Assembly: GCA_910586395.1 (NCBI GenBank)
Contig: CAJUFX010000007.1
Location: 1 to 64,000, forward strand
Source: an uncultured Bacteroidales bacterium
GTDB taxonomy: Bacteria; Bacteroidota; Bacteroidia; Bacteroidales; P3
Length of the DNA: 64,000 bases
Direction of reading: 5' to 3'
Shown: one piece after another, positions 1 to 8,628 of the stretch
Numbering within the stretch: the first letter of the stretch is position 1
Layout: each line of letters starts with the position of its first letter
The notes under the pieces: model-generated
Seen by the model: the letters and a program-made list of their open reading frames with translations, nothing else
What the model was told of the DNA's origin: nothing
Databases searched by the model: none
Translations under genes and position numbers: made by a program

Positions 1-150
1 CAGTGCTTCTCTAAGCTAAAGTTGCACAATCACTTACACAGTTTACGTGTCACACGTCTGGCTCAAAATAGTTTGGCGAAAGGCTCAACGTCGATTCGAA
101 GGGAAGGAAACGTGGAGCGGGCAAGCCGCGTTCAGGTTGAAATTTTGTCG

Positions 151-158
151 TAATTTTG
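151..158 (+). promoter_or_regulatory. Bacteroidetes -7 box upstream of ogt
   Basis: TAATTTTG is an exact match to the TAnnTTTG -7 consensus, 36 nt before the chosen ogt start. No good TTG -33 element is seen at the expected distance, so this may be a weak or activated promoter. Bases 1-150 hold no gene that I can support. Confidence 0.45.
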
Positions 159-193
159 CGTTTTTGAATGCAAACCGGAAAAAAAATCCCGAT

Positions 194-727
194 ATGGAAG
201 AACGACCGCTCATTAAAGTAAGACAGTATCCGTCGCCCTGTGGCGTGTTGTTGCTCGGATCGTTCGGCGACAGGCTTTGCTTGTGCGACTGGCAGGCCGG
301 GCGGCATCATGATCGTGTGATGCGGCGGCTGGCAAGGGCGTTGCGTGCGACTTTTTCAGAGGGAACATCGGCGGTCGTTGAATGCGCGGCCGCACAACTC
401 GACGCATTTTTTGCCGGGGAACGCCGTCTTTTCGATGTGCCGTTGCTGTTTGTCGGTACCGGTTTTCAGAAAACGGTCTGGGACGAATTGTTAAAGATTC
501 CTTTTGGACATACGGTTTCTTATGGCGAGGTCGCCATGCGCATCGGCAAGCCGACAGCTGTCCGGGCGGTCGCCAATGCCAACGGCGCCAACGCCCTGTC
601 GATTTTCGTGCCTTGCCATCGGGTCATAGGGGGCGATCATTCGCTTACGGGCTACGGGGGCGGCTTGCCGGCCAAACGGATGTTGTTGGCCTTGGAAGGA
701 CGGATCGAAAAAGCCGGAAAGCCTTAA
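194..727 (+). CDS. ogt: Methylated-DNA--protein-cysteine methyltransferase
   Basis: Suicide repair enzyme that moves the alkyl group from O6-alkylguanine (and O4-alkylthymine) in DNA to its own cysteine. The 177-residue product has the usual family length. The active-site motif PCHRVIGG is present, with the nucleophilic Cys near residue 141. The preceding helix-turn-helix region (TVSYGEVAMRIGKPTAVRAVANA) and the trailing GYGGGLPAKRMLLALE segment are typical. An in-frame ATG lies upstream at 47, but its extension does not resemble the family and the -7 box at 151-158 lies inside it, so 194 is preferred. The AraC regulator next door is on the other strand and converges with it; in other bacteria AraC proteins and Ogt often form Ada-type responses, but no such link is shown here. 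Confidence 0.93.
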   Translation: MEERPLIKVRQYPSPCGVLLLGSFGDRLCLCDWQAGRHHDRVMRRLARALRATFSEGTSAVVECAAAQLDAFFAGERRLFDVPLLFVGTGFQKTVWDELLKIPFGHTVSYGEVAMRIGKPTAVRAVANANGANALSIFVPCHRVIGGDHSLTGYGGGLPAKRMLLALEGRIEKAGKP

Positions 728-775
728 CGTCGGTCGTGTGTTCGAACCGGTAAACGAGGGTGGTGAAATGGCCTT

Positions 776-1618
776 TTACGGTGTGACGGCCACGGCTGTC
801 GGTGGCAGGCCGTATCGTTTCTTGAACGCGGTCGAGAAGTGCGACGGATTTTTGAAGCCAACGGCGGCATACACGTCCGTCACTTTTTTACCCTCCTCTT
901 TGAGTAGGGTGTAAGCTTCGTCCAACCGTTTCCGGATAAGCCATTTTTCGGGTGTCAATTCGCTTATTTTCTTGAAATCCCGCTTGAATGTGGCCAGGCT
1001 TCGTCCCGTGTAATGCGCCATGTCTGTCAAGGAAAATTCGTACATGTAGTTCTGGTTCAAGAACTCCAGAATGTCTATTTTCCAAGGTTCATTGAAATCG
1101 AAAAGCGTGGGCATGAACCGGTCGTTGATATGCAGCAAGGCGAGTAGCCCCTCCTGCATCTTGAGTTGCATGAAGTCGTCCTGCGGCTTGAAGTCCGGAT
1201 TGAAATACGGGGTCATGGAAACGAACAGGCTCGCCAGTTCCGCTGTTTTAGGCAGTTTGATGACGCCCGCCGCGAGTTTGGGGGTGTCGGTGGATATATC
1301 TCTGACACCGAGGGTACTGTACATCTTGCGTAGGAAATTGCGCGTGAACATGAGGAAAATGCCGCAGTAACGTTCGCCGTCTTTCGGTTGCTTATACATC
1401 GTGATGTGGTGATCGCGCGGTATGAAGACGCATTCGCCTTTGCCGATCCGAATTTGATCCGTGCCGTTTTCCAAGATCATTTCGCCCGAATGGACGTAGT
1501 TGAGCGCGAACTCGCGGGAGCGGTGCACGCAACCTTCCGCTCCCTCGTAGTAGAAACTGTAAAAGACATTGTCGTAATTGAAGATGAGCTTCATCGGGTT
1601 CGGCTGTTCAGCTGGCAT
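776..1618 (-). CDS. AraC family transcriptional regulator
   Basis: DNA-binding regulator of 280 residues. The N-terminal part (about 1-150) is a cupin-like sensing region with a typical GECVFIPRDHHI strand pattern. The C-terminal part (about 180-275) carries two helix-turn-helix motifs, including FSLTDMAHYTGRSLATFKRDFK and the family signature VTDVYAAVGFKNPSHFSTAFKKRYG. The ATG at 1594 (MKLIFNYDN...) is a plausible alternative start that drops eight residues. The gene diverges from the acyl-CoA ligase at 1872, so the roughly 250 bp between them could hold shared control sites. Its target and effector are unknown. Confidence 0.9.
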   Translation of the reverse strand: MPAEQPNPMKLIFNYDNVFYSFYYEGAEGCVHRSREFALNYVHSGEMILENGTDQIRIGKGECVFIPRDHHITMYKQPKDGERYCGIFLMFTRNFLRKMYSTLGVRDISTDTPKLAAGVIKLPKTAELASLFVSMTPYFNPDFKPQDDFMQLKMQEGLLALLHINDRFMPTLFDFNEPWKIDILEFLNQNYMYEFSLTDMAHYTGRSLATFKRDFKKISELTPEKWLIRKRLDEAYTLLKEEGKKVTDVYAAVGFKNPSHFSTAFKKRYGLPPTAVAVTP

Positions 1619-1807
1619 CGTTTTCGATTTTTTTTAGGGTTCGGTATGAGGAGGCGTGTGGCGCGTCGCGGTAGGCATGTGGCGCGGAATTCGGGTGTGT
1701 AACTGCAGGCGGGGCGGCACAGTCTCCATGGCTGGCTCCTTGGGAGAGCGAACCAAAGGCAAAGGTACGAAGTTTGCGGCATTCTTTTCAAAAAAGCTTT
1801 TTTTTCG

Positions 1808-1815
1808 TAACTTTG
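1808..1815 (+). promoter_or_regulatory. -7 box upstream of acyl-CoA ligase
   Basis: TAACTTTG fits TAnnTTTG and lies 57 nt before the ATG at 1872. The A/T-rich stretch upstream has no clear TTG at the ideal spacing. Confidence 0.5.
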
Positions 1816-1871
1816 TTGTATGCAAGGCTGGACTTTCGGCCGTTTTTCTGTCTGAGACACAAGTACACCAC

Positions 1872-3536
1872 ATGGAAGAGAAATTTTTAGCCATCATTGA
1901 ACAAAGCATCAAGGACAACTGGGAGCACGCGGCCTTGACCGATTATAAGGGCGCCACTTATCAATATAAGGATATCGCGCGCAAAATAGCCAAACTCCAT
2001 ATTTTATTCGAAGAATGCGGCGTCGTCAAGGGCGACAAGATCGCCATCATCGGACGCAATTGCGCCAATTGGGCCGTGACCTATTTAGCCACGTTGAGTT
2101 ATGGGGCGGTCGTCGTGCCGGTTCTACATGAATTCAAGCCGGAGAGCCTGCATCATATCATCAATCATTGCGAAGCCAAATTGTTGTTCGTCGGGGATGT
2201 GATTTGGGAGAACCTGAACCCGGCCGACATGATCCGGGTATCGGCCATCTATTCTCTGACGGATTTCAATGTGTTGTATTGCAGCTCGGAACGATGCGAT
2301 ACGGCCCGCGACAATCTCAACAAACTGTTCGGCGACCGCTATCCGCGTTCGTTTACGAAAGACGACCTGAATTTTCATACGGAAGACAACGAGGAATTGG
2401 CATTGATCAGTTATACGTCCGGTACGACGAGCAGTTCCAAGGGCGTCATGTTGCCGTATCGGAGTCTGTTGTCTAACCTGCTGTTCGCGGCGGAGGTGAT
2501 TCATAACCTCGGTCCCGACAAGACGGTGGTTTCGCTCCTGCCGATGGCGCACATGTACGGCATGGCGTTCGAATTCCTGTACGAGATGTCGGTGGGCGCG
2601 CATGTGTATTTCCTTACGCGCAACCCGTCGCCCAAGGTCATCATGGAGGCGTTCGAGGAAATCAAACCGGGCATCATCATCGCCGTGCCGCTCATCATCG
2701 AGAAGATTTACCGCAAGAAGATCGTGCCGGTCATCGACCGGCCGGCCGTGAAGGCAATGTTGAAACTGCCGTTTTTGGACAAGACGGTGACCGACAAGGT
2801 GCGGGAGACGCTCGTGGCCTCGTTCGGCGGGCAGTTTTACGAAATCATCATCGGGGGCGCGCCGTTCAACAAGGAAACCGAGGATTTTTTCAAGCGGATG
2901 CAGTTCCCCTATACGGTGGGCTACGGCATGACCGAGTGCGGCCCGATCATCGCCTACGAGGACTGGACGAAACATGCGCTGCACTCCTGCGGCAAGGCCG
3001 CGCCCCGAATGGAAATCCGCATCGATTCGGCCGATCCGTTCAACGAGGTGGGCGAGATTCACGTGCGCGGCGCCAACACAATGCTTGGCTATTATAAGAA
3101 CGAGGAGGCGACGAAGGCCGCGTTTACCGAAGACGGCTGGATGCGCACGGGCGATTTGGGGCTGTTGGACGAGGAAGGCAATTTGTTCATTAAGGGACGC
3201 AGCAAGAATATGATTCTCGGGCCGAGCGGTCAGAACATCTATCCGGAAGAGATAGAGGATGTTTTGAATACGATGCCGTTCGTGTCGGAAGCCCTGGTGC
3301 TGGATGTCGGCGGCGGTCGTCTGGAAGCCTGTGTCTATCCCGATTTCGAGGCGGCCGATGCCGCCAATGTCGTGTTCGAGGACATTCAGCGCATCATGGA
3401 ACAGAATCGTGTGGAAATCAATACGTCCTTGCCGGCTTACAGCCAGATTACGCACATCCGGCTCGTGACCGAGGAGTTCGAGAAAACGCCCAAGCGCAGC
3501 ATCAAACGGTTCCTCTATCAGATTACGAAATCGTAA
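1872..3536 (+). CDS. AMP-dependent acyl-CoA synthetase (long-chain fatty acid CoA ligase type)
   Basis: ANL-superfamily adenylating enzyme of 554 residues, expected to activate a fatty or other carboxylic acid to its acyl-AMP and then acyl-CoA. Seen motifs: the P-loop-like LISYTSGTTSSSKGVMLP, the GYGMTECGPI motif, and MRTGDLGLLDEEGNLFIKGRSK followed by YPEEIEDVL. The C-terminal KTPKRSIKRFL supplies the catalytic lysine. I chose the ATG at 1872 because the open frame further upstream overlaps the promoter and is low in family similarity. The order of motifs matches Bacteroidetes long-chain fatty-acid--CoA ligases; the exact substrate cannot be read from sequence. Confidence 0.9.
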   Translation: MEEKFLAIIEQSIKDNWEHAALTDYKGATYQYKDIARKIAKLHILFEECGVVKGDKIAIIGRNCANWAVTYLATLSYGAVVVPVLHEFKPESLHHIINHCEAKLLFVGDVIWENLNPADMIRVSAIYSLTDFNVLYCSSERCDTARDNLNKLFGDRYPRSFTKDDLNFHTEDNEELALISYTSGTTSSSKGVMLPYRSLLSNLLFAAEVIHNLGPDKTVVSLLPMAHMYGMAFEFLYEMSVGAHVYFLTRNPSPKVIMEAFEEIKPGIIIAVPLIIEKIYRKKIVPVIDRPAVKAMLKLPFLDKTVTDKVRETLVASFGGQFYEIIIGGAPFNKETEDFFKRMQFPYTVGYGMTECGPIIAYEDWTKHALHSCGKAAPRMEIRIDSADPFNEVGEIHVRGANTMLGYYKNEEATKAAFTEDGWMRTGDLGLLDEEGNLFIKGRSKNMILGPSGQNIYPEEIEDVLNTMPFVSEALVLDVGGGRLEACVYPDFEAADAANVVFEDIQRIMEQNRVEINTSLPAYSQITHIRLVTEEFEKTPKRSIKRFLYQITKS

Positions 3537-3624
3537 GGGGCTCATCAGCGGCGGTTGGTCGCCGGGGCGGCCGGATGGCCATGGGAAGCGGTCGGCGCGG
3601 TTCAGGCGTCGGCCACTTTGCATT

Positions 3625-4971
3625 TTAGAACGTCGTCAGTTCCGTATAGTATTCAATGATACCGCGGTCGGTCAGCAGCGAGAGGAAATCGACGATGGCG
3701 CGGCGGTAATCTTTGGCTTCGCGCAGGTCGTAGAGCGGCTTGCCGTCGGACCGGCTGCCAACATTCGTATCCACAGGCCACGGGGAGCGTCTTTCTTTTG
3801 GATTGTCCATCGTTTTACGGGCGTCGGCCGCACCGTATCCGTCCGTCGTCGGGTCACCCGTAAATGGCTGTAGCCAAGTGGAGAAATCGGCCGAGAGACG
3901 TGGATAGCAGCCGTAAAGCCGTTGAAGATTGCGGCCTGTGTCCGGGCCGTCGTAGGCTTGGTTCAGCACGTCGAACAGCGAATTCAGCACGAGTTTGGCG
4001 TAGGCATCATAGTTCAGCAGCCGTTCATGTCCGTAGATGTTTTGGTAGTTGAACCGCATGACCGTTTTCATGAGTTCGTAGCATTCCGGCGAGAGTTGCA
4101 GGCCGTTTTCGGGGCTGCTGTGCCGGCAGAGGTCGATGATGAACGTGTGGATGAGGTTGGTGTTGTTGACGGCCTGCAACGGGTAGCAGCGGGCGGTTTC
4201 TCGCTCTAAAATGCGGAGTTGCTCCTGGCCGAGCAGGCCGAGGCGTTGGGCGTCTTCGAGGTCGCGGCCGAGGTAGGCCATTTTGTCCGACAGTTTGACG
4301 ACGCAGCCTTCCCAAGTGTAAGGGTCAAAGCGTTTGTGTTTGCTGAATTGTGCGAGGTCGATGGCTTCTCCGCGCGTGCGGAGGCATTGCTGATTGACCT
4401 CGCCGCAATGGGCGATGATGCCGTCGCGCACGGCGTACGTCAGGTTGAGGTGTTGATAGCGGCCGTCTTTGGCCGGCAGCCGTTCGAGGGCGTCTATGAC
4501 GCGCAGCGAGTTCTTTTCGTGCCAGAATTCGCCCAAGTCGTATTGTTTGCAGAGGTCGTCCAGTACCGTCTCGCCGCGGTGGCCGAAAGGGGCGTGTCCG
4601 AGGTCGTGGCCCATTGCGATGGCTTGGGTCAGTTCGGTGTTCAGGCCGAGGAAGCGGGCGATCGTGCCGCTGACCGAAATCACGTGGTTGACGTGTTCGA
4701 TACGCGTGCAGATGCGGTCGTCGTGCGTATGGAAGAAGACCTGCGTCTTGGATTTGAGACGGGTGTAGGCGAGCGAGTGCAGGATGCGGCCGGCGTCGCG
4801 GTCGAATTCGCTGCGGATTTCGTCCGGTTTGCGGTGGTCGGGCAGTTGCCGCGCGATGCAGGTTTGCCAATGCGGATGGCCTTCGCGCATGGCCACGGCC
4901 GCGAAACTGTCGCGGTGACGCTCGAGGGAGGTTTTGGATGCGGTGGTATCAGCTGTCATGGTATTTGTCAT
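3625..4971 (-). CDS. dgt: Deoxyguanosinetriphosphate triphosphohydrolase (dGTPase)
   Basis: HD-superfamily enzyme that cleaves dGTP to deoxyguanosine and tripolyphosphate, controlling the dNTP pool. The 448-residue product contains the metal-binding pattern: H in RIEHVNHV, then HDLGHAPFGHRGE (the HD dyad), and a later D in CVVKLSDKMAYLGRDLED. An upstream in-frame ATG at 5100 exists, but the region 4972-5100 does not look coding, so MTNTMTADTTASK at 4971 is taken. It converges with the acyl-CoA ligase (87 nt apart) and diverges from the toxin-antitoxin pair. Confidence 0.92.
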   Translation of the reverse strand: MTNTMTADTTASKTSLERHRDSFAAVAMREGHPHWQTCIARQLPDHRKPDEIRSEFDRDAGRILHSLAYTRLKSKTQVFFHTHDDRICTRIEHVNHVISVSGTIARFLGLNTELTQAIAMGHDLGHAPFGHRGETVLDDLCKQYDLGEFWHEKNSLRVIDALERLPAKDGRYQHLNLTYAVRDGIIAHCGEVNQQCLRTRGEAIDLAQFSKHKRFDPYTWEGCVVKLSDKMAYLGRDLEDAQRLGLLGQEQLRILERETARCYPLQAVNNTNLIHTFIIDLCRHSSPENGLQLSPECYELMKTVMRFNYQNIYGHERLLNYDAYAKLVLNSLFDVLNQAYDGPDTGRNLQRLYGCYPRLSADFSTWLQPFTGDPTTDGYGAADARKTMDNPKERRSPWPVDTNVGSRSDGKPLYDLREAKDYRRAIVDFLSLLTDRGIIEYYTELTTF

Positions 4972-5116
4972 AAGTTTGTCAAAAGCCTTTGCAAGATACG
5001 GAAAATATTTGGGATGGGGGAGGATGTGAAATCTAACGAAGTATAATTGGCATCTTGGTTCCGTTGTCCCGACATGAGTCAGGGCTATGGACAGAAACAA
5101 GCATTAAAAGTCGGAA

Positions 5117-5151
5117 TTTTGAACCGGTGACAAATCGTCACCGGTTCAAAA
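5117..5151. terminator. Perfect 15-bp hairpin flanked by T and A runs
   Basis: TTTTGAACCGGTGAC and its exact complement surround the 5-nt loop AAATC. It looks like a bidirectional intrinsic terminator, yet it sits between two divergent genes (dgt and the antitoxin), where no transcript should end. It may insulate the module or be a leftover of an earlier arrangement. Confidence 0.6.
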
Positions 5152-5164
5152 CCATCACGAAAAT

Positions 5165-5205
5165 CAAAGATATATTTTATTTATAAGATATATTATATAT
5201 CTTTG
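5165..5205 (+). promoter_or_regulatory. Toxin-antitoxin promoter with overlapping inverted repeat
   Basis: TATCTTTG at 5198-5205 matches TAnnTTTG. The same bases form the right arm of a perfect 10-bp inverted repeat: CAAAGATATA at 5165-5174 and TATATCTTTG at 5196-5205. Repressor binding here would cover the -7 box, as expected for antitoxin autoregulation (inference). Confidence 0.6.
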
Positions 5206-5254
5206 TACTCCTATCGGGTGCGAAGGAGGCCCGAAATACGATGGTCGAATTTTA

Positions 5255-5626
5255 ATGATAACGGAAATGGATGCGGCGGTATTGATGGCCAAGAAACGGA
5301 AAAACATTGATTTGCCGTTGGATGCTTGGAAAAAGTTGTCTATTATGGCGGCGGCGCAAGGAAAGAGCTTGAAGGCTTTTGTAGAGGGAGTACTGTTGGC
5401 CAAGGCGGATGCTTTGACGTTGGAAGTGGTGGCGTCTGAACGACCTGCATCGGCGAAATGCCGTCCGTATGACAATCCCAGTCCGAGTGGCGACCTTTAT
5501 TTTGAAGATGCCGGCAATAGGGCGGAATTGAGGGAACGGGTCGAATATTACCAAAAGGGCGCATCGAAAGATAGGGTGGTATTGCACGCTGCTGACGATA
5601 TCGCGGAATTTTTCGATAAGTTATAG
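5255..5626 (+). CDS. Antitoxin of a YoeB/RelE-type pair
   Basis: Predicted 123-residue protein. Its N-terminal half (LPLDAWKKLSIMAAAQGKSLKAFVEGVL) looks like a ribbon-helix-helix DNA-binding unit. The C-terminal half is acidic and contains RAELRERVEYYQ, a likely toxin-neutralising tail. The stop is followed one base later by the toxin ATG, the usual tight coupling. ATGs at 5267 and 5285 are possible alternative starts. The call rests mainly on position, size and the RHH-like pattern, not on a confidently recognised family. Confidence 0.7.
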   Translation: MITEMDAAVLMAKKRKNIDLPLDAWKKLSIMAAAQGKSLKAFVEGVLLAKADALTLEVVASERPASAKCRPYDNPSPSGDLYFEDAGNRAELRERVEYYQKGASKDRVVLHAADDIAEFFDKL

Positions 5627-5627
5627 C

Positions 5628-5903
5628 ATGGCCTATCGTTTACATTTGGAACCGCGGGCTGTACGGGATTTGGCTGATTTGAAACATGCCGGGAACAAAC
5701 CGGCTCTTGCCAAAATCGAAAAATTGTTTGTTGAACTGACTTTGCACCCGCGAACGGGAACGGGGCAAGTGGAGGCATTGAAAGGCGATTTTTCCGGTTT
5801 TTGGAGCCGCCGTATTGATAGATACAACCGTTTGATTTATGCCATAGAGGACGAAATTGTTACGGTTGTGGTGATTTCGGTCAAAGGCCATTATCAGCGA
5901 TGA
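5628..5903 (+). CDS. Txe/YoeB family addiction-module toxin
   Basis: A 91-residue RelE-superfamily mRNA interferase, expected to cleave mRNA in the ribosomal A site. The family core is clear: GQVEALKGDFSGFWSRRID, then NRLIYAIEDE, ending in GHYQR. The E, R and terminal His-Tyr match the YoeB catalytic set. It is translationally coupled to the antitoxin upstream. The pair lies in the chromosomal flank, about 1.4 kb from the ICE integrase, so it is probably not ICE cargo. Confidence 0.88.
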   Translation: MAYRLHLEPRAVRDLADLKHAGNKPALAKIEKLFVELTLHPRTGTGQVEALKGDFSGFWSRRIDRYNRLIYAIEDEIVTVVVISVKGHYQR

Positions 5904-5928
5904 CGGCGCGGTATCATTGAAAAACGCT

Positions 5929-5936
5929 TACCTTTG
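5929..5936 (+). promoter_or_regulatory. -7 box of NifX-like gene
   Basis: TACCTTTG, an exact TAnnTTTG match, 23 nt before the start codon at 5960. Confidence 0.55.
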
Positions 5937-5959
5937 TATCAAATAAAAACTTTAACAAG

Positions 5960-6313
5960 ATGAAAATAGCCATACCTGCAAGAGACGGACGCGTGGATGA
6001 CCATTTCGGTCACTGCGCTTATTTTGAAGTTGTTGAAATAAACGAACAGAAGCAGATCGTCGCTTCCGAAAGCGTGGCGTCGCCGGAGGGTTGCGGCTGT
6101 AAGTCTAACATTGCCGGTACGTTGAGCGATATGGGCGTCCGGCTGATGTTGGCCGGCAATATGGGGCAGGGGGCCGTCATGAAGCTCATGCAGCACGGCA
6201 TACAGGTGGTTCGCGGTTGCAGTGGCGAAATAAAGGAGGTCGTGGCACAATATCTTGCGGGCAACCTTGTGGACAACGAACAGGTCTGCGCCCACCACGA
6301 ATGCGGCCACTGA
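5960..6313 (+). CDS. NifX/NifB-type dinitrogenase iron-molybdenum cofactor-binding family protein
   Basis: A 117-residue protein of the NifB/NifX/NafY cofactor-binding fold: MKIAIPARDGRVDDHFGHCAYF at the start and MLAGNMGQGAVMKLMQHGIQVVRG in the middle are typical. Stand-alone members are widespread in anaerobes without nitrogenase and are thought to bind or carry metal clusters. The extra C-terminus VCAHHECGH gives a Cys/His group that could bind metal. No nif genes are nearby, so a nitrogenase role is unlikely. It has its own promoter. Confidence 0.88.
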   Translation: MKIAIPARDGRVDDHFGHCAYFEVVEINEQKQIVASESVASPEGCGCKSNIAGTLSDMGVRLMLAGNMGQGAVMKLMQHGIQVVRGCSGEIKEVVAQYLAGNLVDNEQVCAHHECGH

Positions 6314-6465
6314 TTGGCGGGATGGCCCCGCGGCCAAGACCGGAAGAACGGTTCCCCCTTTGTCTTCGTCGGTATCCTGCGTATTTCAGGATAGCACTTT
6401 CTCGTATCGGTCGGGGCATTGCCGGATGAAGGCATCGTTCCGGCCGGCAAGTCTTTCGCCGATGG

Positions 6466-7077
6466 ATGAACTCAACCGTACGTAACAAAATGGTAATAAT
6501 GGATAGGGCCAAGAGAGGAGATCTTAAAAGTCTGAGTTTGGAGGAATTGTGGCGGTTGTTCCCGGTTGAGCTGACGCCGTATCGGCCGCAGTGGGCGGTG
6601 TGGGCCGCTGACGAAATGGCCGTTCTCAAGGTGTTGTTGTCGGATTTTTCGCCCGTTATTCACCATATCGGCAGTACGGCGATTCCCGGTATTTATGCGA
6701 AGCCGATAGTGGATATTCTCGTTGAAATCCCATCCGATGCCGATTGGACGCGTGTCCGGGAACTCATGGAACAGGCCGGCTATATCTGTATGTCGTCCGC
6801 CGCATTGCGGATGAGTTTCAATAAGGGATATACGCCGGAAGGATTTTCGGAAAAGGTATTTCATGTTCACTTTCATGCGTTTGGAGACTGTGATGAGGTT
6901 TGTTTCCGCGACTGGCTGAAAGGCCATCTGCGTGAGGCGCATGATTACGAATCGTTGAAGTTAAGCCTGTTGCCGGAGTATAAATACAACAGGGACGCTT
7001 ATACCGAAGCCAAGTCCGAATATATCAAAAGGGTGACGGCGTTGGCGAAACGGGCGGCGCGGGAGGATAACGCATAG
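6466..7077 (+). CDS. GrpB family protein (predicted nucleotidyltransferase fold)
   Basis: A 203-residue member of the GrpB/UPF0157 family, related to the nucleotidyltransferase superfamily but with unknown substrate. The recognisable core runs HHIGSTAIPGIYAKPIVDILVEI, followed by FHVHFHAFGD and RDWLKGH. ATGs at 6490 and 6499 are alternative starts. It is followed by a strong terminator, and it is the last gene I assign to the chromosomal flank before the ICE. Confidence 0.85.
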   Translation: MNSTVRNKMVIMDRAKRGDLKSLSLEELWRLFPVELTPYRPQWAVWAADEMAVLKVLLSDFSPVIHHIGSTAIPGIYAKPIVDILVEIPSDADWTRVRELMEQAGYICMSSAALRMSFNKGYTPEGFSEKVFHVHFHAFGDCDEVCFRDWLKGHLREAHDYESLKLSLLPEYKYNRDAYTEAKSEYIKRVTALAKRAAREDNA

Positions 7078-7112
7078 GTCCCGGATTTCAAGGGACGGGA
7101 GTGTCTCGCAAT

Positions 7113-7151
7113 AAAAAAGACGGCCTCCATCGTATCCGGAGGCCGTCTTTT
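7113..7151. terminator. Intrinsic terminator after the GrpB gene
   Basis: GACGGCCTCC (7119-7128) and GGAGGCCGTC (7138-7147) make a 10-bp GC-rich stem with a 9-nt loop, preceded by six A and followed by four T. Between here and the integrase promoter (7152-7280) I see no gene. The left ICE attachment site could lie in that gap but cannot be fixed without the other end. Confidence 0.8.
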
Positions 7152-7280
7152 CCTGTGGAAGTGGGCGGATTCTATTCCATAAACTCATTAAGGCTCTTAA
7201 AGTCTCATTTGATATGCAATATGCAACATTTCAGTTGTTTGTGCTAAGCGACTGAATATGACAAATATCAGATAGCATCA

Positions 7281-7311
7281 TTGGATATTGTGTTTTTTGG
7301 GTGTAAATTTG
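7281..7311 (+). promoter_or_regulatory. Integrase promoter
   Basis: TTG at 7281-7283, 20-nt spacer, TAAATTTG at 7304-7311: a near-ideal Bacteroidetes -33/-7 pair, 26 nt before the integrase ATG. Confidence 0.7.
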
Positions 7312-7337
7312 TTGTGAAATTCAAACTAGCCCAAATT

Positions 7338-8627
7338 ATGCTTATCAAGCGGAATATCATTTTTGCGTTGGAAAACCGAAAGCAGGACGGAGTGTGCATT
7401 GTAGAAAACGTTCCGATTCGGATGCGTGTGATGTATGCCTGCCAGCGCATAGAATTCACTACGGGTTTCCGCATAGATGTCGCTAAATGGGATGCCGCCA
7501 GGCAACGGGTCAAAAACGGTTGCACCAACAAACTCAAACAGAGTTCGGCCGAAATCAATGCGGAACTTCAAACGTTATACATTGAATTACAGAATGTTTT
7601 TAAAGAGTTTGAAGTCCAAAATATTCTCCCATCCAAGGTACAAGTCAAGGAGTTGTTCTATAAAAAATTACAGGATCTCTCACCTACAGGGCGTAAAGGC
7701 GCGGATGCCACTACCGGATTTTGGCAGGCATTCGATGAGTTTCTGTCGGTATGCGGAAAACAAAACGATTGGACGGCCTCGACTTATGCAGTGTTTTCTG
7801 TTGTCAGACATCACTTACAGGAATTTAACAAAAAGGTTTCTTTTCACACGTTCTCGGAAAAGGGACTGAATGAGTATGCCGATTTTTTGAGAAAGGAAAA
7901 AGGGATGCGCAATACGACCATAAGCAAGCATATATCCCTCTTGAAATGGTTTTTGCGTTGGAGTGCCAGTCAGGGCTACAACACCAATACGGCCTATGTT
8001 AATTTTAAGCCCAAATTGAAGACTACGCAAAAAACTGTGATTTTTCTTACTTGGGATGAATTGAACAAGTTAAGGGATTGTGAAATCCCGGCCAATAAAC
8101 AGTATCTGGAACGGGTTCGCGACGTGTTTCTGTTTTGCTGTTTTACTGGCTTGCGATACTCAGATGTGTACAATCTGAGACGGAGCGATATAAAGCCGAA
8201 TCACATAGAAATAACCACTATCAAGACAGCCGACAGCCTTATCATTGAGTTGAACGACCACAGCCGGGCTATCTTAGACAAATACAAAGATATACCATTT
8301 AAGGACTTTAAAGCGCTTCCCGTTGTCAGCAATCAGAAGATGAATGATTATCTGAAAGAACTGGGCCAGTTAGCGGAAATCGATGAGCCAGTCAGAATAT
8401 CTTATTACAAAGGGAATGAACGTATTGATACCGTTTATCCGAAATACGCCCTGTTGGGGACGCATGCGGGACGGAGGACTTTTATTTGTAATGCGCTCGC
8501 CCTTGGCATTCCGGCACAGGTTATCATGAAATGGACGGGACACAGCGATTACAAGGCCATGAAACCTTATATCGACATCGCCGACAATGTCAAAGCGGAC
8601 GCCATGAGCAAGTTTAATAAACTATAA
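7338..8627 (+). CDS. int: Tyrosine recombinase / site-specific integrase of the ICE
   Basis: Catalyses integration and, with helpers, excision of the element. The 429-residue protein has an N-terminal arm-binding region, a SAM-like core-binding domain (about 125-215) and a C-terminal catalytic domain. The full residue set is visible: Arg273 in FTGLRYSD, His376 and Arg379 in HAGRRTF, His402 in TGHSDYKAM and the nucleophile Tyr411 in KPYIDI. The ATG at 7338 is chosen over 7281 because the promoter lies between them. It converges with topB, the stops being one base apart. Domain layout matches Bacteroidetes conjugative transposon integrases; it defines the left part of the element. Confidence 0.94.
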   Translation: MLIKRNIIFALENRKQDGVCIVENVPIRMRVMYACQRIEFTTGFRIDVAKWDAARQRVKNGCTNKLKQSSAEINAELQTLYIELQNVFKEFEVQNILPSKVQVKELFYKKLQDLSPTGRKGADATTGFWQAFDEFLSVCGKQNDWTASTYAVFSVVRHHLQEFNKKVSFHTFSEKGLNEYADFLRKEKGMRNTTISKHISLLKWFLRWSASQGYNTNTAYVNFKPKLKTTQKTVIFLTWDELNKLRDCEIPANKQYLERVRDVFLFCCFTGLRYSDVYNLRRSDIKPNHIEITTIKTADSLIIELNDHSRAILDKYKDIPFKDFKALPVVSNQKMNDYLKELGQLAEIDEPVRISYYKGNERIDTVYPKYALLGTHAGRRTFICNALALGIPAQVIMKWTGHSDYKAMKPYIDIADNVKADAMSKFNKL

Positions 8628-8628
8628 T

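Noticed and set aside
2124..3623. 499-codon minus-strand frame opposite the acyl-CoA ligase
   Set aside because: Shadow of a strongly supported gene; composition is rich in Arg, His and Asp, as expected for antisense reading.
4219..5046. 275-codon plus-strand frame opposite dgt
   Set aside because: Antisense shadow of dgt, no motifs.
7152..7337. Attachment site or tRNA gene at the ICE left end
   Set aside because: No tRNA-like fold or clear direct repeat was found; the partner site lies outside the window, so the border cannot be fixed.
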